Shown: piece by piece, positions 24,097 through 32,101 of the stretch | Position numbering within the stretch: position 1 is the stretch's first letter | Layout of the letters: every line of letters starts with the position of its first letter | Source: Lachnospiraceae bacterium | GTDB lineage: Bacteria; Bacillota; Clostridia; Lachnospirales; Lachnospiraceae | Reading direction: 5' to 3' | Assembly (NCBI GenBank): GCA_022776445.1 | Contig: JALFHZ010000009.1 | Coordinates: forward strand, 1-36,178 | DNA: 36,178 bases | The notes under the pieces: generated by a model | The model's database searches: none | Seen by the model: only the letters and a program-made list of their open reading frames with translations | Told to the model about the DNA's origin: nothing | Made by a program: the position numbers and the translations under genes

Positions 24097-24993
24097 ATGT
24101 TTCAGAAACTGGTAGCGATTGAGCCGGTCAGTCTGGTGGAAGAGGCTGAGAAAAAGTTATATGAATTTGCGAAGGAAGTGGTGCTGTATCCGGATATTCC
24201 GGCTGACGATGAGGAGATTCTGCGCCGGATCGGAGACGCGGATGCGGTTCTGGTCAGCTATACATCGCAGATCAACCGCTATGTGCTGGAGCGCTGCCCG
24301 AAGGTTCGCTATGTGGGGATGTGCTGCAGTCTGTATTCCGAAGCCAGTGCGAATGTAGATATCGCCTGTGCCAGAGAGCGCGGTATTCAGGTGCTTGGCA
24401 TTCGTGACTACGGTGACCGCGGCGTAGTGGAATTTGTTCTTTGCGAACTGGTACGGCTTCTGCATGGCTTTGACCGTCCGATGTGGAAAGAACTTCCGGA
24501 GGAGATCACCCGTCTGAAGGTCGGTATTGTGGGACTTGGTGTGTCCGGCGGTATGATTGCAGATGCACTGCAGTATATGGGAGCAGAGGTTTCCTATTAC
24601 AGCAGAAGCCGGAAGCTGGAGCGCGAAGCGGCCGGCATGCAGTATCGTCCGATGAACGAGCTGCTTGCGTATAACGATGTGATTTTTACTGCGCTGAATA
24701 AAAATGTGATTCTGCTGGGTGAGAAAGAATTTGAGCAGCTGGGGGATGGGAAGATCCTGTTTAATACTTCAATTGGTCCGTCTCATGAGATCGGAGCTCT
24801 GAAAAACTGGCTGAATCATGGAAGGAATTTCTTCGTCTGCGATTCGGCGGGGGCACTTGGTGATCCGTCCGGTGCGCTTTTGAAACATTCGCAGGTAATC
24901 TGTGCCAATGTTTCAGCAGGTCGCACCCGGCAGGCTTTTGAACTGCTGAGCGAAAAAGTCCTGGATAACCTGAAACAGGCACTGAATGCCTGA
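24097..24993 (+). CDS. D-2-hydroxyacid dehydrogenase-like NAD-binding protein lacking the usual catalytic triad
   Basis: 298 residues with the fold of 3-phosphoglycerate/2-hydroxyacid dehydrogenases. There is an N-terminal flavodoxin-like domain, then a Rossmann domain with VGIVGLGVSGGMIADAL (GxGxxG, around 143-159) and a C-terminal return helix. Compared with family consensus, NTARG is NTSIG (Arg lost), the DVFEPEP region is DSAGALGDP (Glu lost) and TPHIAG is ANVSAG (His lost). The Arg/Glu/His catalytic set is thus absent, while the nucleotide-binding loop is intact. It may catalyse a different reaction, sense NAD(P), or assist the aspartate dehydrogenase-like neighbour. The family call is confident from the fold and length; the function is not. 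Confidence 0.78.
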   Translation: MFQKLVAIEPVSLVEEAEKKLYEFAKEVVLYPDIPADDEEILRRIGDADAVLVSYTSQINRYVLERCPKVRYVGMCCSLYSEASANVDIACARERGIQVLGIRDYGDRGVVEFVLCELVRLLHGFDRPMWKELPEEITRLKVGIVGLGVSGGMIADALQYMGAEVSYYSRSRKLEREAAGMQYRPMNELLAYNDVIFTALNKNVILLGEKEFEQLGDGKILFNTSIGPSHEIGALKNWLNHGRNFFVCDSAGALGDPSGALLKHSQVICANVSAGRTRQAFELLSEKVLDNLKQALNA

Positions 24994-25009
24994 ATCCGGA
25001 GATTGATGG

Positions 25010-25039
25010 AAAGCGGCGTATTGACTTCGCCGCTTTTTT
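25010..25039 (+). terminator. Terminator after the dehydrogenase pair
   Basis: AAGCGGCG (25011-25018) / CGCCGCTT (25028-25035) with a 9-base loop and a T-run to 25039. The loop contains TTGACT, which serves as the -35 box of the next promoter. Confidence 0.88.
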
Positions 25040-25049
25040 CGTATAGAAT
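25021..25049 (+). promoter_or_regulatory. Promoter of the gntR-mcsA-mcsB-clpC operon, embedded in the preceding terminator
   Basis: TTGACT (25021-25026) in the terminator loop, 17-bp spacer made of the 3' stem arm and T-run, and TAGAAT (25044-25049). The predicted start is near 25056, inside the operator-like dyad. Confidence 0.65.
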
Positions 25050-25071
25050 TGTTATATCATCTCTATAACAA
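25049..25071. promoter_or_regulatory. Candidate operator for the GntR-type regulator
   Basis: TTGTTATA-N7-TATAACAA is a perfect 8-bp inverted repeat spanning the end of the -10 box and the expected start of transcription. It fits autoregulation by the GntR-type protein encoded 25 bases downstream. No CtsR-type heptad repeat or CIRCE element is seen here. Confidence 0.6.
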
Positions 25072-25095
25072 AAGCAAATGAAAGACGGTGAGATT

Positions 25096-25479
25096 ATGAT
25101 GCTTAAGATTGATTTTGAAAGCGACGAGGCGATTTATATTCAGCTGCGCAACCAGATTATCATGGGAATTGCGACAGAGCGGATCCATGAGGGAGATTCT
25201 CTCCCTTCAGTGCGTCAGATGGCGGACATTATCGGTATTAATATGCATACAGTAAATAAAGCATATTCAGTATTGAAGCAGGAAGGCTTTATCAAGCTGG
25301 ATCGGAGAAAGGGTGCTGTGATTGCGCTGGATATGGATAAGATCCGCGTGATCGAGGAACTTCGGGAGCAGATGGCGGTCATTCTTGCAAGAGGCATCTG
25401 CAAGAACGTCGGAAGAGAGGAAGTACATGATCTGGTAGATGAGATTTATGATTATTATGCCGGAAAATGCGGAGAATAA
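25096..25479 (+). CDS. Short GntR-family (YtrA-type) transcriptional regulator in the ctsR position
   Basis: About 127 residues from 25096 (25099 is equally possible); the frame is open from 25078 but that ATG lacks a ribosome site. The N-terminal GntR winged helix is clear: DEAIYIQLRNQIIMGIATERI, then LPSVRQMADIIGINMHTVNKAYSVLKQEGFI and RRKGAVI. The remaining 55 residues are helical with no large effector domain, as in YtrA regulators. These dimeric repressors usually control transporters. Here the gene directly precedes mcsA, where Bacillus-type operons have ctsR. A perfect dyad over the promoter suggests autorepression. It could be the heat/stress regulator of this operon or simply an upstream neighbour; co-transcription is likely because only a short gap follows. 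Confidence 0.86.
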   Translation: MMLKIDFESDEAIYIQLRNQIIMGIATERIHEGDSLPSVRQMADIIGINMHTVNKAYSVLKQEGFIKLDRRKGAVIALDMDKIRVIEELREQMAVILARGICKNVGREEVHDLVDEIYDYYAGKCGE

Positions 25480-25515
25480 AAGCTTGAGGGATGAAAAGAC
25501 GGACGGAGGATTGTT

Positions 25516-26118
25516 ATGTTGTGCGAACGTTGTAAGATCAGGGAAGCCAATATCCAGTACACGGAAGTCATCAATGGCGTGAAGAAGGATCACCATTTCT
25601 GTGCTCAGTGTGCGAAGGAACTGGATTTTGGACCTTATTCCGCTATTTTTGACAGTGAATTTCCGTTGGGAAAGCTGCTGTCCGGTCTCCTTGGAATCGG
25701 AGAGGAGCAGCAGGAAGAGAAGGATAAGGCGCATCAGGTTGTATGTCCGACCTGCCGGACCAGCTATGATGAGTTTATTAAAAACAGCCGGTTTGGCTGT
25801 CCGGACTGCTACAGTGTGTTTGATCTGCTCATCAGTGACAATATCAAACAGCTTCAGGGCAGTGAATGTCACAAAGGAAAACAGCCGAAGTTCCATCGGG
25901 AGCATTCGGAAGCGGCGGAAGGAAATACAGAGGATATTTCCGATGCATCCAAAGTATCCGGAAGTGTGATGCCTAAGATGCATGCGGATGGACCGGCGGA
26001 ACAGATCCGGATCCTGGAGGCGAAGCTTCAGGAGGCTCTGAAGCGGGAAGAATACGAGACTGCCGCTCAGTGTCGTGACAGAATCAGAGAATTGAAAGAA
26101 GGAATCGAACGATGTTAA
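25516..26118 (+). CDS. mcsA: McsA zinc-binding adaptor (UVR-motif protein)
   Basis: 200 residues. An N-terminal treble-clef-like zinc site has CERC and CAQC, a second zinc site has CPTC and CPDC, and a C-terminal UVR motif spans about 165-200 (RILEAKLQEALKREEYETAA, then RDRIRELK). In Bacillus McsA activates the arginine kinase McsB and helps load ClpC. All eight cysteines of the zinc knuckles are present, so the adaptor looks intact. GGAGG precedes the ATG. Its end overlaps mcsB by seven bases, indicating translational coupling. The presence of an intact McsA beside an apparently catalytically altered McsB is notable. Confidence 0.93.
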   Translation: MLCERCKIREANIQYTEVINGVKKDHHFCAQCAKELDFGPYSAIFDSEFPLGKLLSGLLGIGEEQQEEKDKAHQVVCPTCRTSYDEFIKNSRFGCPDCYSVFDLLISDNIKQLQGSECHKGKQPKFHREHSEAAEGNTEDISDASKVSGSVMPKMHADGPAEQIRILEAKLQEALKREEYETAAQCRDRIRELKEGIERC

Positions 26119-27146
26119 AATGGTTTGAACAGGTGGAACCGGAGCGGCCGGCTGTGATCAGCAGCCGGGTTCGCCTGGTCCGAAACTGGAACGAATATGC
26201 ATTTCCTTCCAGACTTGCTCAGAAAGAAAGCATGGAGATGATCCGTCGTCTGGAACTGGGACTGTCGGATCTCGGTTCCCTGGATGGGAAAACATATGAA
26301 TATGCCTATCTGGATGAGCTCAGTGAACTGGAGCGCAAGGCACTGCGGGAACGGCGTGTATTTAATTCTACCATTGCTTCCAAGAAAACGCCGACGGGTA
26401 TCATTATTTCTGAGGAAGAGGATACCAGCATCGTGCTGAATGGGACGGATCACATCCGCATTCAGCTTCTGGCAGTCGGATTTCATCTGGAAGAACTCTG
26501 GCGGCGGGCGGACCAGCTGGATGATTTCATCAATGCAAGATTTGCCTATGCCTATGATGAGAAATATGGATATCTGACTTCTTTTCCGACCAATGTGGGA
26601 ACCGGCATGAGGGCTTCGGTGGTATTGCATCTGCCGAGTCTGTCCATGGGAAAGAAGTTTACCGGCCTGGTCAGTGAGATGGCGCGTTTCGGTGCCCAGG
26701 TACGCGGACTGTACGGCGAAGGAAGTGAGAACTACGGAGCACTTTATGAAGTTTCCAACCAGAAGACGCTGGGACTTTCCGAGAAGGAGATTCTGGATCT
26801 GGTGAACCGGGTTGCACTGCAGTTGATTACCCAGGAAAGTCAGGTGCGGCAGATGGCTCTGGAGAAACATGGTCTGGAATGCGCGGATGAAGCATATAAG
26901 TCCTATGGTGTTTTGAAATATGCAAGGAGGCTCTCAGCGAAGGATGCAATGGTATTTTTGTCGCAGCTGATGTCCGGAATTGCAGACGGAATTCTGGAAC
27001 TGAAGGAACCCTGCAGTATGTATCGTCTGATGCTGGGACTTCAGCCGGCCAATCTTCAGAAGCTGTCGGACAGACCGCTTGGCAAAGAAGAACTGGATGC
27101 GGCACGTGCTTCTTACATCCGTTCCGAATTGCCGGAGCTTCGATAA
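26112..27146 (+). CDS. mcsB: McsB-type protein arginine kinase homologue with altered active site
   Basis: 344 residues, overlapping mcsA. The phosphagen-kinase fold is clear: SSRVRLVRNW (17-26), PTNVGTGMRASVVLHLP (159-175), RGLYGEGSE and SNQKTLG for nucleotide and substrate contacts. McsB normally phosphorylates arginines on proteins, marking them for ClpCP. Two key spots differ: the NEEDH loop is NGTDH (110-114), losing both glutamates including the presumed catalytic base, and the conserved active-site cysteine (ACPTN in Bacillus) is F158. ATP-binding arginines remain. The reading frame is otherwise full length with no stops, so this is not simple decay. It may be a pseudokinase acting as a McsA/ClpC scaffold, or use a different mechanism; activity is uncertain. 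Confidence 0.9.
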   Translation: MLKWFEQVEPERPAVISSRVRLVRNWNEYAFPSRLAQKESMEMIRRLELGLSDLGSLDGKTYEYAYLDELSELERKALRERRVFNSTIASKKTPTGIIISEEEDTSIVLNGTDHIRIQLLAVGFHLEELWRRADQLDDFINARFAYAYDEKYGYLTSFPTNVGTGMRASVVLHLPSLSMGKKFTGLVSEMARFGAQVRGLYGEGSENYGALYEVSNQKTLGLSEKEILDLVNRVALQLITQESQVRQMALEKHGLECADEAYKSYGVLKYARRLSAKDAMVFLSQLMSGIADGILELKEPCSMYRLMLGLQPANLQKLSDRPLGKEELDAARASYIRSELPELR

Positions 27147-27164
27147 CAGGAGGATATGAAACTG

Positions 27165-29624
27165 ATGATAGATCGTTTTACAGAACAGGCCAGGGAAGCG
27201 ATTACCCTTGCCGTGGATGCAGCGGAGGAGCTGGGGCACAGTTATGTCGGCACAGAGCATCTGCTGATTGGACTTTTACAGGAAGGAACTGGAGTTGCCG
27301 CAAAGGTGCTGACTTCCTGCCAGGTGACGGCGGACAAGGTGCTGGAGCTGATCAATCAGCTGATTTCCCCGAATCAGCCGGTAAGTACGGCAGACCGCAG
27401 CGGATATACGCCGAGTGCTGCCCGGGTAATTGAAAACAGCTACCGGGAGGCCGTACGTTTTAAAGCTCCGCTGATCGGGACGGAGCATCTTCTGATTGCC
27501 ATGATCCGGGAGAGTGATTGTGTGGCGGTGCGGCTGCTCAATACCATGAGCGTCAGCATTCAGAAGTTATACATTGAACTGCTTTCTGCCATGGGAGAGG
27601 ATGCGCCGGCAGGCAGGGAAGAGTTCCAGCAGGGAAAAGGAACGAAAGGGAAGGCGGCGACACCGACGCTGAACAATTACAGCCGTGACCTGACGGCACT
27701 GGCGCGGGAAGGCAAGCTGGATCCGGTGATCGGAAGAGAGGCGGAGATCCAGCGTGTGATTCAGATCCTGAGCCGCCGTACGAAGAATAACCCATGCCTG
27801 ATCGGAGAGCCTGGGGTCGGTAAGACCGCGGTAGTGGAAGGGCTGGCACAGCTTCTGGTTTCCGGTGATGTACCGGAGATTATTGCAGATAAGCGCGTTC
27901 TGACACTGGATCTCTCCGGTATGGTCGCAGGCTCCAAATACCGTGGGGAATTTGAGGAGCGCATTAAGAAAGTGCTTGCTGAGGTGAAGGAAGACGGAGA
28001 GGTGCTTCTGTTTATCGACGAGATTCACACGATCATCGGTGCGGGCGGCGCGGAAGGTGCCATTGATGCGTCCAATATTCTGAAGCCTTCACTGGCACGT
28101 GGTGAGATTCAGCTGATCGGCGCCACGACGATTGAGGAATATAGGAAATACATTGAAAAGGATGCGGCGCTTGAACGACGTTTTCAGCCGGTGACGGTGG
28201 AAGAACCGAACGAAGAGCATTCCATCAGTATCCTGAAAGGACTTCGTCCGAAGTACGAGGAGCATCATAAGGTGACGATCACGGATGAGGCTTTGACTGC
28301 AGCGGTGCGGCTCTCTGCCCGTTATATCAATGACCGTTTTCTTCCGGATAAGGCGATTGACCTGATTGATGAGGCTTCCTCCAAAGTGCGTCTGACCACC
28401 TACGTGGAACCGACAGAGATCCGGGAACTGGAGCAGGAAATTCAGAACCTGGAGCAGCAGAAGGAAGCTGCGATCAAATCGGAAGCCTATGAGAAGGCAG
28501 GCGAGATTAAGAAAAAGCAGGAAAAGAAGCGGGAGAAGATTGCGAAGATCCGTGCTAAGTGGCAGAAGGAGAAAACATCGCGTAAGCTGATCGTCGGAGA
28601 GGGCGAGATTGCAGATGTGGTGTCCGGCTGGACGAAAATACCGGTGCGCAAGCTGGAGGAAGAGGAGTCCGAGCGTTTAAAGAGACTGGAGAGCATTCTG
28701 CATGAGCGTGTGGTTGGACAGGAAGAGGCGGTAACTGCCGTATCCAAAGCCATCCGCCGCGGGCGTGTGGGTCTGAAGGATCCGAAACGGCCGATCGGCT
28801 CATTCCTGTTCCTGGGACCTACCGGCGTCGGCAAGACCGAACTTTGCAAAGCGCTGGCGGAGGCGATGTTTGGTACTGAAAACGCGCTGATCCGGGTAGA
28901 TATGTCAGAATATATGGAGAAGCACAGTGTTTCCAAGATGATCGGTTCCCCGCCAGGTTATGTTGGGTATGATGAGGGCGGACAGCTCAGTGAAAAAGTG
29001 CGCCGCAATCCCTATTCGGTGATTCTTTTTGATGAGATTGAAAAAGCACATCCGGATGTATTCAATATCCTGCTTCAGGTGCTGGATGACGGTCATATTA
29101 CCGATGCACAGGGACGGAAGATTGACTTTAAGAATACCATTCTGATTATGACTTCCAACGCAGGCGCAGAGAATATTGTTTCTCCGAAACGTCTGGGATT
29201 TGCATCCGTGGATAACGCGCAGGAGCGGTATCGTTTCATGAAGGACCGTGTCATGGAGGAAGTGAAACGTCTGTTCAAGCCGGAGTTTTTGAACCGTATT
29301 GACGAGATTATCGTATTCCACCAGCTGACGCAGGAACATATGAAGTCGATCGTAGACATCATGCTGCGGGGGATCATGAAGCGGACTGCCCGTCAGATGA
29401 ACATGACGCTTCAGGTTTCGGATGATGCGAAAGCCTTTCTGGTGGAGAAAGGATACGATGAAAAATACGGCGCGAGACCGCTTCGCCGGGCGATTCAGAA
29501 TCATCTGGAAGATAAGCTGGCGGAGGCTGTGCTGGATGGTGTGATCAAAGCCGGAGATACGGTGCAGGTTGCCAGGGACGGAGATGCATTGAAATTTTTC
29601 ACCACAGAACTCATAAAAAACTAG
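27165..29624 (+). CDS. clpC: ClpC AAA+ unfoldase of the ClpCP protease
   Basis: Start 27165 preferred (819 residues): AGGAGG (27148-27153) is only two bases from the ATG at 27156 but eleven from this one. Order: Clp N-domain repeats ([29 protein letters not shown]), first AAA+ module (Walker [10 protein letters not shown], Walker [11 protein letters not shown]), and a middle coiled coil with a UVR-like stretch (about 415-470) that binds adaptors such as McsA. The second module has Walker [10 protein letters not shown] and Walker [14 protein letters not shown], and RLGF (after [11 protein letters not shown]) should be the ClpP-docking loop. It unfolds damaged or tagged proteins for ClpP in the cytoplasm. 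The gene follows mcsB by 18 bases, so the trio is one operon. No clpP is in the window. Confidence 0.95.
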   Translation: MIDRFTEQAREAITLAVDAAEELGHSYVGTEHLLIGLLQEGTGVAAKVLTSCQVTADKVLELINQLISPNQPVSTADRSGYTPSAARVIENSYREAVRFKAPLIGTEHLLIAMIRESDCVAVRLLNTMSVSIQKLYIELLSAMGEDAPAGREEFQQGKGTKGKAATPTLNNYSRDLTALAREGKLDPVIGREAEIQRVIQILSRRTKNNPCLIGEPGVGKTAVVEGLAQLLVSGDVPEIIADKRVLTLDLSGMVAGSKYRGEFEERIKKVLAEVKEDGEVLLFIDEIHTIIGAGGAEGAIDASNILKPSLARGEIQLIGATTIEEYRKYIEKDAALERRFQPVTVEEPNEEHSISILKGLRPKYEEHHKVTITDEALTAAVRLSARYINDRFLPDKAIDLIDEASSKVRLTTYVEPTEIRELEQEIQNLEQQKEAAIKSEAYEKAGEIKKKQEKKREKIAKIRAKWQKEKTSRKLIVGEGEIADVVSGWTKIPVRKLEEEESERLKRLESILHERVVGQEEAVTAVSKAIRRGRVGLKDPKRPIGSFLFLGPTGVGKTELCKALAEAMFGTENALIRVDMSEYMEKHSVSKMIGSPPGYVGYDEGGQLSEKVRRNPYSVILFDEIEKAHPDVFNILLQVLDDGHITDAQGRKIDFKNTILIMTSNAGAENIVSPKRLGFASVDNAQERYRFMKDRVMEEVKRLFKPEFLNRIDEIIVFHQLTQEHMKSIVDIMLRGIMKRTARQMNMTLQVSDDAKAFLVEKGYDEKYGARPLRRAIQNHLEDKLAEAVLDGVIKAGDTVQVARDGDALKFFTTELIKN

Positions 29625-29644
29625 CCATTTTTTTGTGATTATTG

Positions 29645-29650
29645 TATAAT
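29645..29650 (+). promoter_or_regulatory. Possible -10 box before the 137-residue protein gene
   Basis: A perfect TATAAT 20 bases after clpC, but no convincing -35 box 17 bp upstream. The predicted start coincides with the beginning of a strong leader hairpin. Confidence 0.4.
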
Positions 29651-29657
29651 GAGAGGA

Positions 29658-29690
29658 GGACGGCAGTACTTTTTTGTGGTGCTGTCTTCC
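29658..29690 (+). promoter_or_regulatory. 5' leader hairpin before the 137-residue protein gene
   Basis: GGACGGCAGTAC (29658-29669) pairs with GTGCTGTCTTCC (29679-29690) at 11 of 12 positions, including G-U pairs, around a T-rich loop. No T-run follows, so it is more likely an mRNA 5'-end stabiliser or leader structure than the clpC terminator. Confidence 0.5.
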
Positions 29691-29740
29691 TGTCAGAATG
29701 AACAGCAAAAGATCTAACAAAATACCAGGAGGGCAAAATA

Positions 29741-30154
29741 ATGCCAGTTATCGAATCATTAATCCGCTCTGAGGCAGACGGAACTATCAGCTTTGGAAAC
29801 TATAAACTGCAGACCAAATCCAAACTGCAGGATTTTGAGCATGCCGGAGATTTATATAAGATCAAGACGTTTTATGAGATTACCAAGCTGGAGCGCAACG
29901 GTCTGTTTGTGTATGAATCCGTACCGGGCACTGCTGTGGAGCATTTTGCAGTGAATCACGATGGCGTGGAATTTTCGGTAGAGGGAGACAAGGACGCACA
30001 GATTACGGTTCAGCTGGACGATGACAGTGAGTATGAAGTGTATGTGGATGGTGTCGCGGTAGGCGGCATGACGACCAACATGAGCGGAAAGCTGAGTGTC
30101 AGTGTGGAGCTGAACGAAGGCATGGCCTGCCAGGTGAAGGTTGTAAAACGATAG
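29741..30154 (+). CDS. Small acidic conserved protein of unknown function (137 residues)
   Basis: The ATG follows an excellent AGGAGG. There is no signal peptide or membrane helix. The protein looks beta-rich and acidic: a first half with IESLIRSEADGTISFGNY, LYKIKTFYEITKLERNG and ESVPGTAVEHF, then DKDAQITVQLDDDSEYEVYVDG and a C-terminal strand pair ending VELNEGMACQVKVVKR. I recall related Lachnospiraceae proteins carrying the label 'endosialidase', but nothing here resembles a sialidase active site, and I do not adopt that name. It lies between clpC and radA with its own leader hairpin and a terminator after it, so it looks like an independent, well-translated transcript. Confidence 0.8.
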   Translation: MPVIESLIRSEADGTISFGNYKLQTKSKLQDFEHAGDLYKIKTFYEITKLERNGLFVYESVPGTAVEHFAVNHDGVEFSVEGDKDAQITVQLDDDSEYEVYVDGVAVGGMTTNMSGKLSVSVELNEGMACQVKVVKR

Positions 30155-30177
30155 GTACATAACATTACAGGGAAGCA

Positions 30178-30208
30178 TGGCACGCACCGATGGTGCGTGT
30201 CATTATTT
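30178..30208 (+). terminator. Terminator after the 137-residue protein gene
   Basis: TGGCACGCACC (30178-30188) / GGTGCGTGTCA (30192-30202), one G-U pair, 3-base loop GAT, then TTATTTT. radA starts 30 bases downstream, so partial read-through may feed radA. Confidence 0.75.
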
Positions 30209-30237
30209 TCACAGTACGTATAAAGGAAAGACAGGAT

Positions 30238-31614
30238 ATGGCAAAAGGAAAGGCAACCGCATTTTTCTGCAAAGAGTGCGGATATGAATCCAGCAAATGG
30301 ATGGGGCAGTGTCCGGCCTGCAGAGAATGGAACACGATGGTGGAGGAACCGACAGGAAAGAAGGAATCTTCTGCCAGAAGGACGGGCAGCATCCTGAAAC
30401 AGACTGCGCGTCCGGTCAGACTGGAAGAGGTCTCTCTGGACGAGCAGGATCGGATCTCCACCGGATACCGGGAACTGGATCGGGTGCTGGGAAGCGGCAT
30501 AGTAGCCGGATCCCTTGTGTTGGTCGGAGGTGATCCGGGCATTGGAAAATCCACGCTGCTTCTACAGGTGTGCCGCAATCTGGCAGCTGCACAGCATAAG
30601 GTTCTTTATATTTCAGGTGAGGAATCTTTAAAACAGATTAAGCTGCGTGCAAATCGGATCGGTGCGATTGCCGGAGAGCTTCTGTTTCTTTGCGAGACGA
30701 ATCTGGATGATATCGAGGAAGCAATCCGGCAGGAAAAGCCGGAGGTGGTGGTTATTGATTCGATTCAGACCATGTTTCGCGAGGATGTAGCTTCTGCTCC
30801 GGGCAGTGTCAGTCAGGTAAGAGAGTCCACCAATATTCTGATGCAGATCGCCAAGGGTATGGGCATCGCAGTCTTTATCGTCGGTCATGTTACGAAGGAA
30901 GGCGTGGTGGCCGGACCGCGTGTACTGGAACATATGGTGGATACGGTGCTGTATTTTGAAGGAGAGCGGAATGCCTCTTATCGGATTCTGCGCGGTGTGA
31001 AAAACCGTTTTGGATCGACCAATGAAATCGGGGTGTTTGAGATGCAGCAGGAGGGACTTGCGGAGGTGGAGAATCCTTCTGAGTACCTGCTGGAGGGAAG
31101 ACCCGAGGAGGCTTCCGGCGCCGTTGTGGCATGTTCCATCGAAGGAACCCGCCCGGTTCTGCTGGAAGTGCAGGCACTGGTAGCGCAGACCAATTTTGGA
31201 CTTCCCCGCCGGACGGCTGCAGGCACGGACTATAACCGGGTGAATCTTCTGATGGCGGTGCTGGAGAAACGTTGTCACTATGAGATGTCACGTTATGACG
31301 CTTACGTAAATATCGCCGGTGGGGTGAAGATGAACGAACCTGCCCTGGATCTTGCGATTGTTCTGGCGCTTGTGTCCAGCATGAAGGACCGGCCGGTGAA
31401 TCCGAAGATGATTATTTTCGGTGAGGTGGGCCTTTCCGGAGAAGTACGCGCTGTTTCCATGGCAGAGCAGCGGGTGCATGAGGCAATCAAGCTGGGATTT
31501 GAGGCATGTATTATGCCGAAGGTATGCCTGGATAAGATGAAGCGAGGCGATAAAGACGGAAAGATTGCATTGTATGGCGTCAGCAATGTGCGGGAGGCGA
31601 TAGGGCTGATCTGA
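30238..31614 (+). CDS. radA: RadA/Sms recombination and repair ATPase
   Basis: Start chosen at 30238 (458 residues), giving the typical N-terminus MAKGKATAFFC; the longer frame to 30190 has no ribosome site. Zinc finger C-x2-C...C-x2-C (CKECGYES, CPACREWN) at residues 10-30, Walker A GDPGIGKSTLL, and a segment VVVIDSIQTM for Walker B. The RadA-specific KNRFGSTNEIGVFEM and a C-terminal Lon-like domain (EVGLSGEVRAV) are also present. RadA is a DnaB-like motor that promotes branch migration in homologous recombination. Proximity to mcsA-mcsB-clpC is the arrangement known in Bacillus, here with the 137-residue protein gene inserted and a terminator before it. Confidence 0.95.
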   Translation: MAKGKATAFFCKECGYESSKWMGQCPACREWNTMVEEPTGKKESSARRTGSILKQTARPVRLEEVSLDEQDRISTGYRELDRVLGSGIVAGSLVLVGGDPGIGKSTLLLQVCRNLAAAQHKVLYISGEESLKQIKLRANRIGAIAGELLFLCETNLDDIEEAIRQEKPEVVVIDSIQTMFREDVASAPGSVSQVRESTNILMQIAKGMGIAVFIVGHVTKEGVVAGPRVLEHMVDTVLYFEGERNASYRILRGVKNRFGSTNEIGVFEMQQEGLAEVENPSEYLLEGRPEEASGAVVACSIEGTRPVLLEVQALVAQTNFGLPRRTAAGTDYNRVNLLMAVLEKRCHYEMSRYDAYVNIAGGVKMNEPALDLAIVLALVSSMKDRPVNPKMIIFGEVGLSGEVRAVSMAEQRVHEAIKLGFEACIMPKVCLDKMKRGDKDGKIALYGVSNVREAIGLI

Positions 31615-31774
31615 GCGGGCAGAGCAGAGCGGCAGCTTTTCGCTTTATGGGCTCCGCCTTATAGAAAACAGCAGGAAGTTTGTGTTTAGTGAACAAGTTC
31701 TCACGCACAAACTCCCCACGGTTTTCTGCATGGCTGAATATTATCAAATTGCACGAAAAATTTGAAAAATTCTG

Positions 31775-31803
31775 TTGACAGATTTGGATTGGTGTGGTAA
31801 TAT
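31775..31803 (+). promoter_or_regulatory. Promoter of tRNA-Trp
   Basis: TTGACA (31775-31780), 17-bp spacer, TAATAT (31798-31803), about 40 bases before the tRNA. Confidence 0.82.
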
Positions 31804-31811
31804 AAATGAGC

Positions 31812-31831
31812 GTTGAGGTGAGCGCCTCAAC
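31812..31831 (+). promoter_or_regulatory. Hairpin in the tRNA-Trp precursor leader
   Basis: GTTGAGG (31812-31818) / CCTCAAC (31825-31831), perfect 7-bp stem with a 6-base loop TGAGCG, between promoter and tRNA. It will be in the 5' leader removed by RNase P. Confidence 0.5.
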
Positions 31832-31843
31832 AGAACAGAATAT

Positions 31844-31914
31844 AGGGGAATAGTTCAATGGTAGAGCAGCGGTCTCCAAAACCGTAGATGGGGGTTCGAG
31901 CCCCTCTTCCCCTG
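31844..31914 (+). tRNA. trnW: tRNA-Trp (anticodon CCA)
   Basis: A full cloverleaf can be folded: acceptor AGGGGAA/TTCCCCT, D-arm GTTC/GAGC, anticodon stem GCGGT/ACCGT with loop CTCCAAA (CCA at 31876-31878), and T-arm GGGGG/CCCTC around TTCGAGC. Discriminator base is G31914. The 3' CCA is not encoded. A single gene with its own promoter and terminator. Confidence 0.97.
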
Positions 31915-31920
31915 GTTTAA

Positions 31921-31952
31921 AAACACTTGGATTTCAGTCTGAGTGTTTTTTT
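31921..31952 (+). terminator. Terminator of tRNA-Trp
   Basis: AAACACT (31921-31927) / AGTGTTT (31942-31948) with T-run to 31952, seven bases after the tRNA. Confidence 0.85.
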
Positions 31953-32101
31953 GGTATCATGGAAATCAGAGCAGGGAAATGTTATGATGAATCACAGCTG
32001 CGGACGGTTGATTTTGCCCGGATGGTCCGAGGTACGGGAGAGATACTGGGAAAAATACTGAAAAAACAGGTTATTCTTGTAATTTTTCACCATTTTCATT
32101 G

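Noticed and set aside
25040-25515. Search for CtsR heptad repeats or a CIRCE element before mcsA
   Set aside because: No GGTCAAA-type tandem heptads or TTAGCACTC-N9-GAGTGCTAA were seen; only the TTGTTATA/TATAACAA dyad stands out.
31615-31774. Gap between radA and tRNA-Trp examined for a small gene or riboswitch
   Set aside because: No frame with a ribosome site, no convincing terminator and no known RNA motif were recognised.
31953-32101. Gap between the tRNA-Trp terminator and the HPr-like promoter
   Set aside because: No open frame with a start signal or stable structure; apart from the cre-like palindrome just after it, nothing stands out.
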